DNA from: Solibacillus sp. FSL W7-1464
GTDB lineage: Bacteria; Bacillota; Bacilli; Bacillales_A; Planococcaceae
Assembly: GCF_038004425.1 (NCBI RefSeq)
Contig: NZ_JBBORC010000001.1
Coordinates: 907,001-971,000 of the forward strand
Length of the DNA stretch: 64,000 nucleotides
Direction: 5' to 3'
Part shown: in pieces, positions 18,010 to 27,887 of the stretch
How the letters are laid out: every line of letters starts with the position of its first letter
Numbering within the stretch: position 1 is the first letter of the stretch
Program-made: the position numbers and the translations under genes
The notes under the pieces: generated by a model
The model's input: the letters and a program-made list of their open reading frames with translations, nothing else
Told to the model about the DNA's origin: nothing
Databases searched by the model: none

Positions 18010-18984
18010 ATGACATTATCAACAACATTGACCATACTCTTTTCATCATTTTTAGTAACGGTCATTTTAGCACCAGTAGGAATCCCTCTTTTACGCCGAT
18101 TAAAATTCGGGCAAAGCATACGTGAAGAAGGCCCTCAATCACATATGAAAAAAGCAGGTACACCTACTATGGGTGGATTAATTTTCTTGTCAGCCATTAT
18201 TATTTCGACAATTGTAGTCGCAATGATTTTCGACTTGTTTACAACACAAACGATCGTACTCTTACTTGTTTTAGTTGGATTTGGCGTAATTGGCTTTTTG
18301 GATGATGGGCTAAAAGTAATTTTTAAACGTAATTTAGGTTTGACATCCCTGCAAAAATTAATTGGTCAGATCGCCATTGCGATTGCAGCGTTTTTGCTAT
18401 TACGTTTAGGTTCGTTTGATACATCTGTAGGAATTCCGTATACGGATGTATCGATAGATTTAGGAATACTGTATGTTGGTTTTTTAATTTTCTGGCTTGT
18501 CGGTTTTTCAAATGCGGTCAATTTAACAGACGGTTTGGATGGACTCGTATCAGGAACTGCGTCAATCGCATTTGCTGCATTCGGTGTCATTGCACTATTT
18601 AACGAGCAAGCAGATATCGCTTTATTTGCATTTGCTGTAACTGGGGCATTACTAGGGTTTCTGATTTTTAATGCAAACCCGGCAAAAGTGTTCATGGGAG
18701 ATACAGGTTCCCTTGCGCTTGGCGGTGCATTGGCAATGATTTCCGTGCTGGTAAAACAAGAATTGCTGTTACTATTAATCGGACTCGTATTTGTTATTGA
18801 AACATTATCCGTTATTTTACAAGTAGGAAGCTATAAACTGCGTAAAAAGCGCATATTCAAAATGAGTCCGATTCACCACCATTTTGAATTATCAGGCTGG
18901 TCAGAATGGAAAGTCGTACTTGTATTTTGGTCAACTGGATGTATCGTAGCACTTATAGCAGTATTAGCGGAGGCGTTATTATGA
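18010..18984 (+). CDS. mraY: Phospho-N-acetylmuramoyl-pentapeptide transferase
   Basis: MraY makes lipid I by moving phospho-MurNAc-pentapeptide to undecaprenyl phosphate at the inner face of the membrane. Its 324 residues have about ten membrane segments. Family motifs are KKAGTPTMGG near residue 50, GFLDDGLK near residue 95, NAVNLTDGLDGL near residue 170, and the C-terminal HHHFELSGW. ATG at 18010 follows AAAGGAG. The stop overlaps the murD start. Confidence 0.97.
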   Translation: MTLSTTLTILFSSFLVTVILAPVGIPLLRRLKFGQSIREEGPQSHMKKAGTPTMGGLIFLSAIIISTIVVAMIFDLFTTQTIVLLLVLVGFGVIGFLDDGLKVIFKRNLGLTSLQKLIGQIAIAIAAFLLLRLGSFDTSVGIPYTDVSIDLGILYVGFLIFWLVGFSNAVNLTDGLDGLVSGTASIAFAAFGVIALFNEQADIALFAFAVTGALLGFLIFNANPAKVFMGDTGSLALGGALAMISVLVKQELLLLLIGLVFVIETLSVILQVGSYKLRKKRIFKMSPIHHHFELSGWSEWKVVLVFWSTGCIVALIAVLAEALL

Positions 18985-20333
18985 TGGAATATGAAGGATT
19001 ACAAGCTAAAAAAGTACTCGTTTTAGGATTGGCGAAAAGTGGTGTTGCGGCTGCGGAGCTTCTGCATCGCTTAGGAGCATTTGTAACAGTCAACGACGCA
19101 AAACCGTTTGATGCGAATCCTGAAGCGCAGGAGCTTTTATCAAAAGGAATTACAGTAATTTGTGGGCGACATCCAGAAGATTTGCTTGATGAAGGATTTG
19201 AGCTTGTCGTAAAAAATCCTGGAATTCCATACACAAATCCAATTGTTGCGGACGCGATTGCGAAAGGTCTGCCTGTTATTACTGAAATGGAACTTGCCTA
19301 TTTAGTAAGCGAGGCTCCATTTATCGGAATTACCGGCTCAAATGGTAAAACAACAACGACAACGTTACTATACGAAATGCTGAAAGCCGGCCGTTTAAAA
19401 CCATTAATCGCCGGGAATATTGGAACCGTTGCATGCGGTGTTGCGGCAGAAGCAAAAGCGGATGAGGTTATCGTTACAGAGTTATCATCGTTCCAGTTAA
19501 TGGGAACACGTGAATTCAGACCACATATCGCAATTTTGACAAACCTTTATGAAGCGCATTTAGATTACCATGGGACGTTTGAAGAATATGCGGAGGCTAA
19601 ATTTGGTGTCACACGCAATCAAACAGCTGAAGATTATTTTATTTACAATGCCGATCAGCAAGTTGTGGCAAATTATGCTCAAAAGTCAAAGGCGAAGCTT
19701 ATTCCATTTACGACAAAAGGTCATGCAAAACAGGGAATCAGTGCAGATAAAGAAAACATTTATTGGCAAGGTGACGCGATCTTAAAACGTGCTAATATTG
19801 TATTGCCGGGAGAGCATAATTTAGAAAATATTTTATGTGCTGTAGCAGCAGCGTTACTGCAGGAGTGCCCTATTGATGCGATAGAGGAAGTTTTGGCAAC
19901 ATTTGCTGGGGTACGTCATCGTACACAGTTTGTCCGTGAATGGGAAGGACGTAAAATTTACAATGATTCAAAAGCAACGAATGTACTTGCAACAAAAAGT
20001 GCCTTGGCTGCATTTGAGCAACCGATTGTATTATTGGCCGGCGGATTGGATCGCGGGCATTCATTTGAAGAGCTACGTAAAGAAATGACACGTGTAAAAG
20101 CAGTGGTCGCGTTTGGTGAAACTGCACTTCGCTTTATCGAATTTGCAAAATCATGTGGCATTACGAATATTGTGCGTGCAATTGATGTTGAAGATGCAGT
20201 CGGTTATGGAGCAAAAATGTCTGAACAAGGTGACATCATCTTATTGTCACCTGCATGTGCAAGCTGGGATCAACATGCGAGCTTTGAAATTCGGGGCGAC
20301 TTATTTATTGATCGTGTTATGAAACTTTCTTAA
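18981..20333 (+). CDS. murD: UDP-N-acetylmuramoyl-L-alanine--D-glutamate ligase
   Basis: MurD adds D-glutamate to UDP-MurNAc-L-Ala in the cytoplasm. Its 450 residues show an N-terminal Rossmann-like UDP domain (KVLVLGLAKSGVAAAELL), the P-loop TGSNGKTTTT near residue 117, and the C-terminal LLAGGLDRG region. The start is ATG at 18981 (with ATG again at 18984) because GGAGG is 7 nt upstream; it overlaps the mraY stop. An in-frame extension further upstream lies within mraY and is rejected. Confidence 0.96.
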   Translation: MMEYEGLQAKKVLVLGLAKSGVAAAELLHRLGAFVTVNDAKPFDANPEAQELLSKGITVICGRHPEDLLDEGFELVVKNPGIPYTNPIVADAIAKGLPVITEMELAYLVSEAPFIGITGSNGKTTTTTLLYEMLKAGRLKPLIAGNIGTVACGVAAEAKADEVIVTELSSFQLMGTREFRPHIAILTNLYEAHLDYHGTFEEYAEAKFGVTRNQTAEDYFIYNADQQVVANYAQKSKAKLIPFTTKGHAKQGISADKENIYWQGDAILKRANIVLPGEHNLENILCAVAAALLQECPIDAIEEVLATFAGVRHRTQFVREWEGRKIYNDSKATNVLATKSALAAFEQPIVLLAGGLDRGHSFEELRKEMTRVKAVVAFGETALRFIEFAKSCGITNIVRAIDVEDAVGYGAKMSEQGDIILLSPACASWDQHASFEIRGDLFIDRVMKLS

Positions 20334-20348
20334 GAAAGGATAGTTACA

Positions 20349-21434
20349 CTGTCGCAAAAAAATCAACAGTATTTCATGATCAGTGCGATTGTATTGTCGC
20401 TGATTGGTATTCTCTTTATTTTTTCTGCAGGTACATATTGGGGGAATGTTCACTATGATGGACAAACCCCGTTTTACCTGAAGCAGTCAATCTATTTCAT
20501 TGTTGCACTTCTCATATGTGCAGCAATTATGAACTGGGAGTTTCTGCAGCAACCGAAAGTATGGCGGATTTTTTATATCATGTCACTTGGTTTACTTGTT
20601 GCTGTACTTATTCCTGGTATCGGGATTGTCCGGAATGGTTCGCAAAGTTGGATTGGAATCGGCCCGTTAACGATACAACCGGCTGAAATTGCGAAAGTAA
20701 CGACAATTATTTATATTAGTGCATTATTAACACAGCGAAAATCATATGAGCGCATTGTTCAATTGAAACATTTTCTCATATTGATACTTCCAGCAGCGTT
20801 AATTATGCTTCAGCCGGATTTCGGTGCTGTCTTTATTTTAGTTGTAGTTGTTTTAATAATATTTTTTATTGCACAATATCCGTTGCGCCTATATGTGATA
20901 CTCATCACGTTAGGTATTGTCGGTCTTGCTGGGCTGATTATTGCGGCCCCATATCGTCTTAAACGGATCGAAGCGTTTATCAACCCGTGGGCAGACCCGT
21001 TGGGAAGCGGCTTTCAGGCTGTACAATCGTTATTTGCGATAGGACCCGCCGGCTTGTTTGGACATGGATTATTAAAAAGTAGACAAAAGTATTTATACTT
21101 ACCGGAACCGCAGAACGATTTTATATTTGCAATTATTTTAGAAGAAATCGGTCTTGTCGGTGGAATGGGACTGCTGCTTATTTTTGCGTGCTTTTTAATT
21201 CTTGGCTATCGCTTGGCATTACAATGCAAGCATGTATTTCATTTTTATGCGATATGCGGACTTACAACGATGATTGCTGTACAGGCAGCGCTGAATATAG
21301 GGGTTGTAATTAATTTACTGCCTGTAACCGGTGTGACATTGCCATTTATAAGTTATGGCGGTACTTCGCTTGTTGTTGTCTGGGTTACAGTAGCGCTAAT
21401 TTTAAATTTCTCTTATGAAAGAAGGAAGGAGTAA
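20349..21434 (+). CDS. spoVE: FtsW/RodA/SpoVE-family glycosyltransferase (SpoVE position), probable CTG start
   Basis: A SEDS-family polytopic protein with about ten membrane segments that polymerises lipid II together with a class B PBP. Family marks are IPGIGIVRNGSQSWIGIGP, LQPDFGAVFI, and the C-terminal LPFISYGGTSL. Its place between murD and divIB corresponds to spoVE in B. subtilis; whether it serves division or cortex formation is not decided. The first in-frame ATG (20376) lacks a ribosome-binding site and lies just before the first membrane segment. A CTG at 20349 has AAAGGA eight bases upstream and adds MSQKNQQYF, so it is the likely start (361 residues). Confidence 0.85.
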   Translation: MSQKNQQYFMISAIVLSLIGILFIFSAGTYWGNVHYDGQTPFYLKQSIYFIVALLICAAIMNWEFLQQPKVWRIFYIMSLGLLVAVLIPGIGIVRNGSQSWIGIGPLTIQPAEIAKVTTIIYISALLTQRKSYERIVQLKHFLILILPAALIMLQPDFGAVFILVVVVLIIFFIAQYPLRLYVILITLGIVGLAGLIIAAPYRLKRIEAFINPWADPLGSGFQAVQSLFAIGPAGLFGHGLLKSRQKYLYLPEPQNDFIFAIILEEIGLVGGMGLLLIFACFLILGYRLALQCKHVFHFYAICGLTTMIAVQAALNIGVVINLLPVTGVTLPFISYGGTSLVVVWVTVALILNFSYERRKE

Positions 21435-21439
21435 AGATA

Positions 21440-22306
21440 ATGGAAAAAGTAATCGATATTACAGAACGAGTACCAGCTATGAAAAAACGCAGAAGACGTC
21501 GTACAAACTTTAAATTTTTAACACTAGTGACGATTTTTCTTTTTATCATTATCATACTTCTTTATTTTCAATTACCTTATAGTGATATAAAAAAAATTGA
21601 TATAAAAGGGGCAGTCCTTAAGGAAGATACGTATTACATCGAACAGTCGAATCTGAAAATTGAAGATTCGTTATGGGGCTTCAAGATTTCTGAAGTGGAG
21701 CAGGCAATTGCTCAGCATGAATGGATAAAATCCGTTAATGTCGAAAGAAAATTCCTGAATGAAGTTCAAATTACTATAGAAGAGTGGCAAAAGGTAGCTT
21801 ATATTTCACAGGGCGGGGAATTTTACCCTATGCTTGATAATGGTGTTGTTTTTGAGGAATCCAATGAGATTGTCCCGATTGATGCCCCGATTTTCCGTGA
21901 TTTTGAAAATGAGGAACTTCGAAAAAAGCTATTAAAGGAACTTGCCAATTTAAAGCCGGAAGTACTGTCACTCATTTCACAAATTAATGCAAATCCTTCA
22001 GAAGCGGACCCGTATTCAATTACGCTTTTCATGAATGATGGCTATGAAGTACGCGCTGATGCGAATACTTTAGCAGAAAAATTGAATTACTATCCATCAA
22101 TCATTGCACAAATTGAAAGCGAGGACGTTTCTGAAAAAGGGATTGTAGATATTGAAGTCGGCTCATATTACCGACCTTTTTCAGGTGAATATTCTTTAAT
22201 AAAGGAAGACACTCAAAAAACCGAAGAACTTACAGATGAAACAGAAAATGCGGAGACTGACGAAGGGGGGCAACTGGAAGAACAAAATGAAGAAGAGCCA
22301 GAGTGA
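21440..22306 (+). CDS. divIB: Cell division protein DivIB (FtsQ)
   Basis: A bitopic divisome protein of 288 residues. A basic cytoplasmic N-terminus (KKRRRRRTNFK) is followed by a membrane segment at about residues 28-46, a POTRA domain (about 50-120), a beta domain, and a glutamate-rich C-terminal tail from residue 255. It stabilises FtsL and DivIC at the septum. ATG at 21440 follows GAAGGAAGGAG. It comes directly after spoVE: the murG and murB genes found here in B. subtilis are absent. Confidence 0.92.
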   Translation: MEKVIDITERVPAMKKRRRRRTNFKFLTLVTIFLFIIIILLYFQLPYSDIKKIDIKGAVLKEDTYYIEQSNLKIEDSLWGFKISEVEQAIAQHEWIKSVNVERKFLNEVQITIEEWQKVAYISQGGEFYPMLDNGVVFEESNEIVPIDAPIFRDFENEELRKKLLKELANLKPEVLSLISQINANPSEADPYSITLFMNDGYEVRADANTLAEKLNYYPSIIAQIESEDVSEKGIVDIEVGSYYRPFSGEYSLIKEDTQKTEELTDETENAETDEGGQLEEQNEEEPE

Positions 22307-23027
22307 TAACAGCAGGCAGCCGAAAAATAAATCTGCTTTATTTTCAGGAAAGTACGCCGCCATACTAATTGTATGCATAATCACAGGATTTATTATCGGC
22401 TTTTCCTATAATTTATCAAAGGACAAGCGTACATTAAGTTCTGCCTCTCCCCAGTTTGAGCAGGAAAATCAGTACATGGAAGATTTGATTGAAAAACAGG
22501 AAAGAAATAAAGAGCTTGAAGATGAATTGTCCCAACTAGAAGAGAAAATTCGAACTTATGAAAAGCAGTTTTCCTCGAACGAAACGCAATATGAACAGAA
22601 TCATCAGGACGCTGAGCAATTGCGGCTCTTATTAGGACTAACAGATGGAATTGGGCAAGGGATTAAAATTACACTGCAAGATGGTGATTATAATCCGAAT
22701 ACTACCAATCCAAATGAGTATATTGTGCATGAAAGTCACATATTTAAAGTATTAAATGAGTTGAAAATTGCAGGTGCCGAGGCAATTTCGATTAACGGGC
22801 AACGTTTAAAACCAAATTCTTACATTGCCTGCAACGGTCCTGTCATTACAATTGATGGACAACAGTACCCAGCACCATTTGTAATCGAGGCGGTAGGTAA
22901 TCAGGATGTACTGATTTCTTCGTTAGAACTGGCAGGGGGAGTATTTGACCAACTATTGAATGAACAAATTGTCGTTACTTTGGAAACAGACAATCTAATT
23001 GAAATGAAAACAGTCAGCGATGAATAA
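22287..23027 (+). CDS. ylxW: DUF881 family protein (YlxW-like)
   Basis: A 246-residue membrane-anchored protein. The N-terminal basic tail is followed by a membrane segment (about residues 19-38), a coiled coil (about 55-100) and the DUF881 domain (GLTDGIGQGIKITLQDGD and AGAEAISINGQRL). The function is unknown; the domain recurs in the dcw clusters of Firmicutes and Actinobacteria. ATG at 22287 lies inside the divIB end (20-nt overlap) with GGAAG upstream; the frame is open further but only as a shadow of divIB. Confidence 0.85.
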   Translation: MKKSQSDNSRQPKNKSALFSGKYAAILIVCIITGFIIGFSYNLSKDKRTLSSASPQFEQENQYMEDLIEKQERNKELEDELSQLEEKIRTYEKQFSSNETQYEQNHQDAEQLRLLLGLTDGIGQGIKITLQDGDYNPNTTNPNEYIVHESHIFKVLNELKIAGAEAISINGQRLKPNSYIACNGPVITIDGQQYPAPFVIEAVGNQDVLISSLELAGGVFDQLLNEQIVVTLETDNLIEMKTVSDE

Positions 23028-23047
23028 GGCATAGGATCGGAGGGAAG

Positions 23048-23758
23048 ATGATGACGAAAAAAATGTACCGCAATATTACAATCATCTCGTTCATCATTGG
23101 TTTTATGCTCGCAGTGCAGTACAACACGGTTCAAAATCCGACCGAACGAACTACAGTCGATATTTGGGAAATTCGTCAGCAATTATCTGCGGAACAGGAG
23201 CGTCATTCGGAGTTGCTGACTGCAATAAGCGAATTATCCGAAACAGTAAATAAATACGAGGATGCAGAGTTTGATAATCCGGAAATACTATTGCAGCAAA
23301 CTGTCGATCAATTAAAAGAACGTGCAGGGATCTTGCCGGTTGAAGGACCGGGGTTAACATTATCGGTTGGCACTTCGCCCGAATTAATGGGTTTAGGCTA
23401 TGAGATAAAGCCTGTATCACCTGAACTGTTAATTCGCCTTATAAATGATTTGAATCGTTATAATGCCCGGGCAATTGAAGTGGATGACAAGCGTCTAAGC
23501 TACAATTCTGCCATTCGCGACATTAATGGGAAAACGACGATCAATGGCGAGCCGATTCAAAATACGGATATCGAAATAAACATCATTACATTTACGTATG
23601 AGCAAGCTGAAAAAATGAAAAACCATTTATTGGCATCTTCGTTTCAGGATGAATTTTATATTGATAATCTCGTATTGACAATTCATGAAGCAGAGCAGAA
23701 TGTACAAATAGATTCAGTTGCGCCTGTACAAAGAAGTAAGTATTTATCAGAAAAGTAG
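23048..23758 (+). CDS. ylxX: Second DUF881 family protein (YlxX-like)
   Basis: A 236-residue paralogue of the preceding gene with the same plan: membrane segment at residues 9-25, coiled coil at about 35-65, and DUF881 domain (VEGPGLTLSVG, NARAIEVDDKRLSYNSAIRD). The function is unknown. A GGAGG precedes two adjacent ATGs (23048, 23051). It lies between ylxW and sbp as in B. subtilis. Confidence 0.83.
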   Translation: MMTKKMYRNITIISFIIGFMLAVQYNTVQNPTERTTVDIWEIRQQLSAEQERHSELLTAISELSETVNKYEDAEFDNPEILLQQTVDQLKERAGILPVEGPGLTLSVGTSPELMGLGYEIKPVSPELLIRLINDLNRYNARAIEVDDKRLSYNSAIRDINGKTTINGEPIQNTDIEINIITFTYEQAEKMKNHLLASSFQDEFYIDNLVLTIHEAEQNVQIDSVAPVQRSKYLSEK

Positions 23759-23772
23759 AAGGGGATGCGAAT

Positions 23773-24138
23773 ATGTGGCTACCACTATTAGGACTTATAT
23801 TAGGTGTGGTATTAGGAATTTTAACAGATATTCAAATTCCATCTGTTTATGAAAACTATTTATCCATTGCTGTACTAGCGGCTCTCGATACAATGGTCGG
23901 CGGTATCCGTGCATTATTGCAGCAAGTTTACGATGACAAGGTATTTATTTCCGGGTTTTTCTTTAATATACTTTTAGCAGCAGGATTGGCTTTTCTCGGT
24001 GTCCATATAGGTATCGATCTGTATTTAGCCGCTATTTTTGCATTCGGAGTTCGACTGTTTCAAAATATTGCAGTCATTCGTCGGTTATTATTGGCAAAAT
24101 ATGAGAACAGTAGATTGAAAAAGGAGGAAAACTCTTAA
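23773..24138 (+). CDS. sbp: Small basic protein (DUF1290), Sbp
   Basis: A 121-residue membrane protein of the DUF1290 family, with three or four hydrophobic segments and the conserved LDTMVGGIRALLQ near residue 38. It is found before ftsA in B. subtilis and many Firmicutes; its role is not known. ATG at 23773 has AAGGGGATG upstream. A 102-bp gap with a promoter follows before ftsA. Confidence 0.88.
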   Translation: MWLPLLGLILGVVLGILTDIQIPSVYENYLSIAVLAALDTMVGGIRALLQQVYDDKVFISGFFFNILLAAGLAFLGVHIGIDLYLAAIFAFGVRLFQNIAVIRRLLLAKYENSRLKKEENS

Positions 24139-24177
24139 CAATCACGTTAAAATATCATTACAAATTATCGTTTTACT

Positions 24178-24206
24178 TAGACAATCAGCGGAATTTACAA
24201 TAGAAT
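24178..24206 (+). promoter_or_regulatory. Promoter of ftsA-ftsZ
   Basis: TAGACA (24178-24183), 17-bp spacer, TAGAAT (24201-24206). It overlaps an in-frame ATG at 24205, which argues against that ATG as the ftsA start. Confidence 0.6.
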
Positions 24207-24240
24207 GAACTATAGGAGTAATCGAAGGAGGTGCAGAAAG

Positions 24241-25536
24241 TTGAATCATCAAGAAATTTATGTTTCTCTCGATATTGGATCATCTTCAATAAAAGTCCTG
24301 ATCGGAGAAATGAACGGTGATCAATTGCACGTAATTGGTGTAGGTCATGTGAAATCAACAGGGATAAGAAAAGGTGCAATAGTTGATATAGATGCAACTG
24401 TACAGTCCATAAAAAAAGCTGTAGATCAAGCAGAGCGAATGACTGGTATTAATATAGAAGAAGTGGTGCTTGGAGTTCCTGCAAACCAGACAGTTTTACA
24501 ACCTGTCAAAGGGGTTGTAGCGGTAAACGGTGAAGACCGGGAAATCACGGACGATGATTTAGCTAGAGTAATAGACTCTGCACAGGTAATGTCGATTCCA
24601 CCAGAGCGAGAGTTAGTAAATTTAATACCTAAACAATTTATCGTGGACAACCTAGATGAGATTAAAGACCCGCGAGGTATGATTGGCATTCGTTTAGAGA
24701 TGGATGCGACAATGATTACGACATCCAAGACGCTTGTACATAATGTTTTAAGATGTGTAGAACGTGCAGGCTTGCAAATTCGCGAAATTTATCTACAACC
24801 ATTAGCAGCAGGGTATTTTGCGCTGACGGAAGATGAAAAAAATCAAGGAACTGCCTATATCGATTTAGGAGGCGGATCGACAACTGTTGCGGTGTTCCAA
24901 GATGGACTGCTGACAAATACAGCTGTGATTCCTGTAGGTGGAGATCATATTACGAAAGATTTATCGATCGTATTAAAAACACCGACTGAACAAGCCGAAA
25001 AAATCAAAAAGCAGTATGGACATGCCTTTTACGATGATGCTTCCGAGGAACAGACGTTTGATGTTCCTGTTGTTGGTACTGATACAACAGATCAATACAG
25101 TCAACGTTTCATCTCGGAAATTATCGGTGTACGTTTAGAAGAGTTATTCGAATTAGTATTGGATGAATTAGCACGTATGGGGGTACAGGATTTACCGGGT
25201 GGTGTCGTCATTTCCGGCGGAGTAGCACAGCTGGAGGGAATTGCCCAGCTGGCGCGACAAGTGATGTTAACGCGTGTTCGCATTTATACACCTGATTACA
25301 TCGGTGTACGTGAACCGGCCTTTACAACGTCGGTAGGTTTAATTCGATATGCACATGCAGAAGACGAATTTTACGGAAGAAGCGAGCCGGTACCAGCTTC
25401 TTCATATGCAGCACCTTATCCTACTCAACCAACTCCTTCTAAAAAACAATCAAATGTGCCGGAGAGAGTAGAAAGCGCAAGTAAAGTTAGTGTGATTGAT
25501 CGCGCAAAAAACTTATTAAACAAATTTTTCGATTAA
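24241..25536 (+). CDS. ftsA: Cell division protein FtsA
   Basis: FtsA is an actin-like ATPase that tethers FtsZ to the membrane. Its 431 residues begin near YVSLDIGSSSIKVLIG (phosphate 1); DLGGGSTTVAVF is phosphate 2 near residue 205, and VVISGGVAQLEGI is the adenosine motif. The C-terminal amphipathic helix VIDRAKNLLNKFFD is the membrane-targeting sequence. The start is TTG at 24241, seven bases after AAGGAGGTG; the in-frame ATG 36 bases earlier lies in the promoter. Confidence 0.96.
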   Translation: MNHQEIYVSLDIGSSSIKVLIGEMNGDQLHVIGVGHVKSTGIRKGAIVDIDATVQSIKKAVDQAERMTGINIEEVVLGVPANQTVLQPVKGVVAVNGEDREITDDDLARVIDSAQVMSIPPERELVNLIPKQFIVDNLDEIKDPRGMIGIRLEMDATMITTSKTLVHNVLRCVERAGLQIREIYLQPLAAGYFALTEDEKNQGTAYIDLGGGSTTVAVFQDGLLTNTAVIPVGGDHITKDLSIVLKTPTEQAEKIKKQYGHAFYDDASEEQTFDVPVVGTDTTDQYSQRFISEIIGVRLEELFELVLDELARMGVQDLPGGVVISGGVAQLEGIAQLARQVMLTRVRIYTPDYIGVREPAFTTSVGLIRYAHAEDEFYGRSEPVPASSYAAPYPTQPTPSKKQSNVPERVESASKVSVIDRAKNLLNKFFD

Positions 25537-25576
25537 TACGAAAATGAATGACGTGAACAATTAGGAGGAGAAGAGT

Positions 25577-26737
25577 ATGTTAGAATTTGAAACGGATGTT
25601 GAACAATTAGCCGTTATTAAAGTTATCGGCGTAGGCGGAGGCGGTAACAATGCCGTAAACCGCATGATTGAACATGGTGTACAAGGTGTAGACTTTATCG
25701 CTGTTAATACAGATGCTCAAGCTTTAAATCTTTCAAAAGCTGAATACAAACTACAAATCGGCGGTAAATTAACACGTGGACTTGGTGCAGGGGCAAACCC
25801 TGAAGTAGGTAAAAAAGCTGCCGAAGAAAGTCGCGAGCAATTGGAAGAAGTATTACGAGGTGCCGATATGGTATTCGTAACTGCCGGTATGGGTGGTGGT
25901 ACTGGTACTGGTGCAGCACCGGTAATCGCATCAATCGCACGTGATTTAGGTGCATTGACAGTAGGTGTTGTAACACGTCCGTTTACATTTGAAGGCCGTA
26001 AACGCCAAACACAGGCTATTGGCGGTATTACTTCAATGAAGGAAGCGGTTGATACATTAATCGTTATTCCAAATGACAAGTTACTGCAAATTGTGGATAA
26101 ATCCACACCGATGCTGGAAGCGTTCCGTGAAGCGGACAATGTATTGCGTCAAGGTGTACAAGGTATTTCAGACTTAATCGCAACACCTGGTTTAATCAAC
26201 CTGGACTTTGCCGATGTAAAAACAATTATGTCCGATAAAGGTTCTGCATTAATGGGTATCGGGATTGCAGCAGGTGAAAACCGTGCAGTTGAAGCCGCTA
26301 AAAAAGCAATTTCTTCTCCATTACTGGAAACATCAATTGATGGGGCAAAAGGTGTCATTATGAACATCACAGGCGGTACGAACTTAAGTTTATTCGAAGT
26401 TCAGGAAGCTGCGGATATTGTACAGCTTGCTTCTGATGAGGAAGTAAATATGATCTTCGGTTCGGTTATTAACGATAACTTAAACGATGAAATTATCGTA
26501 ACAGTAATTGCAACAGGTTTTTCGGATGACTTTATCATTCAAAAGCCACAGCCTGTACGTCCGTCAATCGGTGCTCGCCAGCAAGCTGCAACAAGCTCAG
26601 CTCAACAGCAACAGCAGCCTGTACGTTCACAAGAGCCGGTACAGCAAGAAACACCACGTCAAACACAACAAACAAACTATCAGCAGGACGATGCATTGGA
26701 TATTCCGACATTTTTACGCAACCGTCGCAATCGCTAG
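25577..26737 (+). CDS. ftsZ: Cell division protein FtsZ
   Basis: FtsZ is a tubulin-like GTPase that forms the division ring. Its 386 residues show the GTP-binding [13 protein letters not shown] near residue 20, the tubulin signature [10 protein letters not shown] near residue 105, the T7-loop NLDFADVK near residue 210, a glutamine-rich linker (about residues 325-370) and the C-terminal binding peptide [13 protein letters not shown] used by FtsA and SepF. ATG at 25577 follows AGGAGGAG. It is closed by a terminator. Confidence 0.98.
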   Translation: MLEFETDVEQLAVIKVIGVGGGGNNAVNRMIEHGVQGVDFIAVNTDAQALNLSKAEYKLQIGGKLTRGLGAGANPEVGKKAAEESREQLEEVLRGADMVFVTAGMGGGTGTGAAPVIASIARDLGALTVGVVTRPFTFEGRKRQTQAIGGITSMKEAVDTLIVIPNDKLLQIVDKSTPMLEAFREADNVLRQGVQGISDLIATPGLINLDFADVKTIMSDKGSALMGIGIAAGENRAVEAAKKAISSPLLETSIDGAKGVIMNITGGTNLSLFEVQEAADIVQLASDEEVNMIFGSVINDNLNDEIIVTVIATGFSDDFIIQKPQPVRPSIGARQQAATSSAQQQQQPVRSQEPVQQETPRQTQQTNYQQDDALDIPTFLRNRRNR

Positions 26738-26762
26738 TAGTACTAGCTTTCATAATATGAAG

Positions 26763-26801
26763 AACGATTATTTGCATGATGATGCGAATAATCGTTTTTT
26801 T
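26763..26801 (+). terminator. Terminator after ftsZ
   Basis: 15-bp stem with one wobble (26763-26777 with 26782-26796) and a long T run. Confidence 0.92.
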
Positions 26802-26935
26802 TAGTTTAAGAGATGTTATGAAAAGTAGCGTGCTGTGCATGTATTGGAAAGAAAAAGCAGAATAGCAGATTTTCTCATTCCATTGAAACTTCTTTCTAAC
26901 CCCTATTAGCATTTAACTTTCCTGCCGCCAACTTT

Positions 26936-26973
26936 TTGTCGATTGCATTTGAATGTCGTAACAATATGTCAAA
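26936..26973 (+). promoter_or_regulatory. Possible Spo0A boxes before spoIIGA
   Basis: TTGTCGAT at 26936-26943 matches 7 of 8 bases of the Spo0A box TTGTCGAA; ATGTCGTA (about 26953) and ATGTCAAA (26966-26973) match 6 of 8. The spoIIG operon of B. subtilis is activated by Spo0A at such sites. The -35 and -10 elements are not clear. Confidence 0.45.
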
Positions 26974-27052
26974 CGATTCTTCCAGATTTATGCAACAGTT
27001 AGACAAAAAAGTATAGGGGGGTTTGATAATCTTGTTTACAGGAGGACAATAC

Positions 27053-27874
27053 ATGTATGCAGAGTGGATTCTTTTAATGAATTTCTTAATGAATCTCGTA
27101 CTACTAAAATTTACCGCAACAATAACATATACCATCATTCCAATTTGGAGATTACTATTAGGGGCCTTTTGTAGTGCGCTGATCGCTGTGTTATTTATAG
27201 GAAACATATTCATGTTGCTTGTAAGTTTCATCGTACTATTGGGGATTGCCTTTAGATTTAAATGGAAAATATTTTACGAGCAAGGAAAGTGGATTGTTGT
27301 CGCTACTTTGCTCGCAGGTGGATTAATAACAGCATTACAACCATTTTTGCTTGCATCTCCGTTTTTCGTTTATATTTTTTTATGTTTCGGCATAGTATGT
27401 ATTAGTTTGACAGTGATGAAACAAGGCTGGTTTCAAAAACTGCAAAATGTTGCACAAAGTCGTTATGTAACGACAAGCAAAGTAGAACTGTTCGAACAAC
27501 AGATGGAGCTCGTAACATATATCGATACCGGAAATGAATGCACTGAACCTTTAAGTCAGGCACCGGTCCATTTTATTTCGTTTAAAACAGTTCAATCGAT
27601 GTTACCGGATGAATTTAGTGAATGCCTGCTCAAATGGAATGAGCAGGAGCCTTACTCACTGACAATGTTTTCAAAGGAAATACAGAAAAGAATACGTATT
27701 GTTCCCATTACAACGGTTCAAAAAGGCACATTACTCGTACCTGCCTTTCGTGCCACAATTGTCATTCAGAACAAAACGTATCCAAATCACTATGTTGTAT
27801 TTACGAAAAATGATGCGCGCTTTCCGCAAAATGCACAAATGATTGCACATGTGTTTGTCCTAACGAATTCATAA
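27053..27874 (+). CDS. spoIIGA: Sigma-E processing protease SpoIIGA
   Basis: SpoIIGA is the membrane-bound aspartic protease that removes the pro-sequence of sigma-E in the mother cell after a SpoIIR signal. Its 273 residues have five hydrophobic segments in the first half and the catalytic D158-T-G-N motif ([12 protein letters not shown]) in the cytoplasmic second half. ATG at 27053 follows AGGAGGA; an earlier in-frame ATG lacks a site. sigE follows 13 bp later. Confidence 0.95.
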   Translation: MYAEWILLMNFLMNLVLLKFTATITYTIIPIWRLLLGAFCSALIAVLFIGNIFMLLVSFIVLLGIAFRFKWKIFYEQGKWIVVATLLAGGLITALQPFLLASPFFVYIFLCFGIVCISLTVMKQGWFQKLQNVAQSRYVTTSKVELFEQQMELVTYIDTGNECTEPLSQAPVHFISFKTVQSMLPDEFSECLLKWNEQEPYSLTMFSKEIQKRIRIVPITTVQKGTLLVPAFRATIVIQNKTYPNHYVVFTKNDARFPQNAQMIAHVFVLTNS

Positions 27875-27887
27875 GGGAGGATCGATA

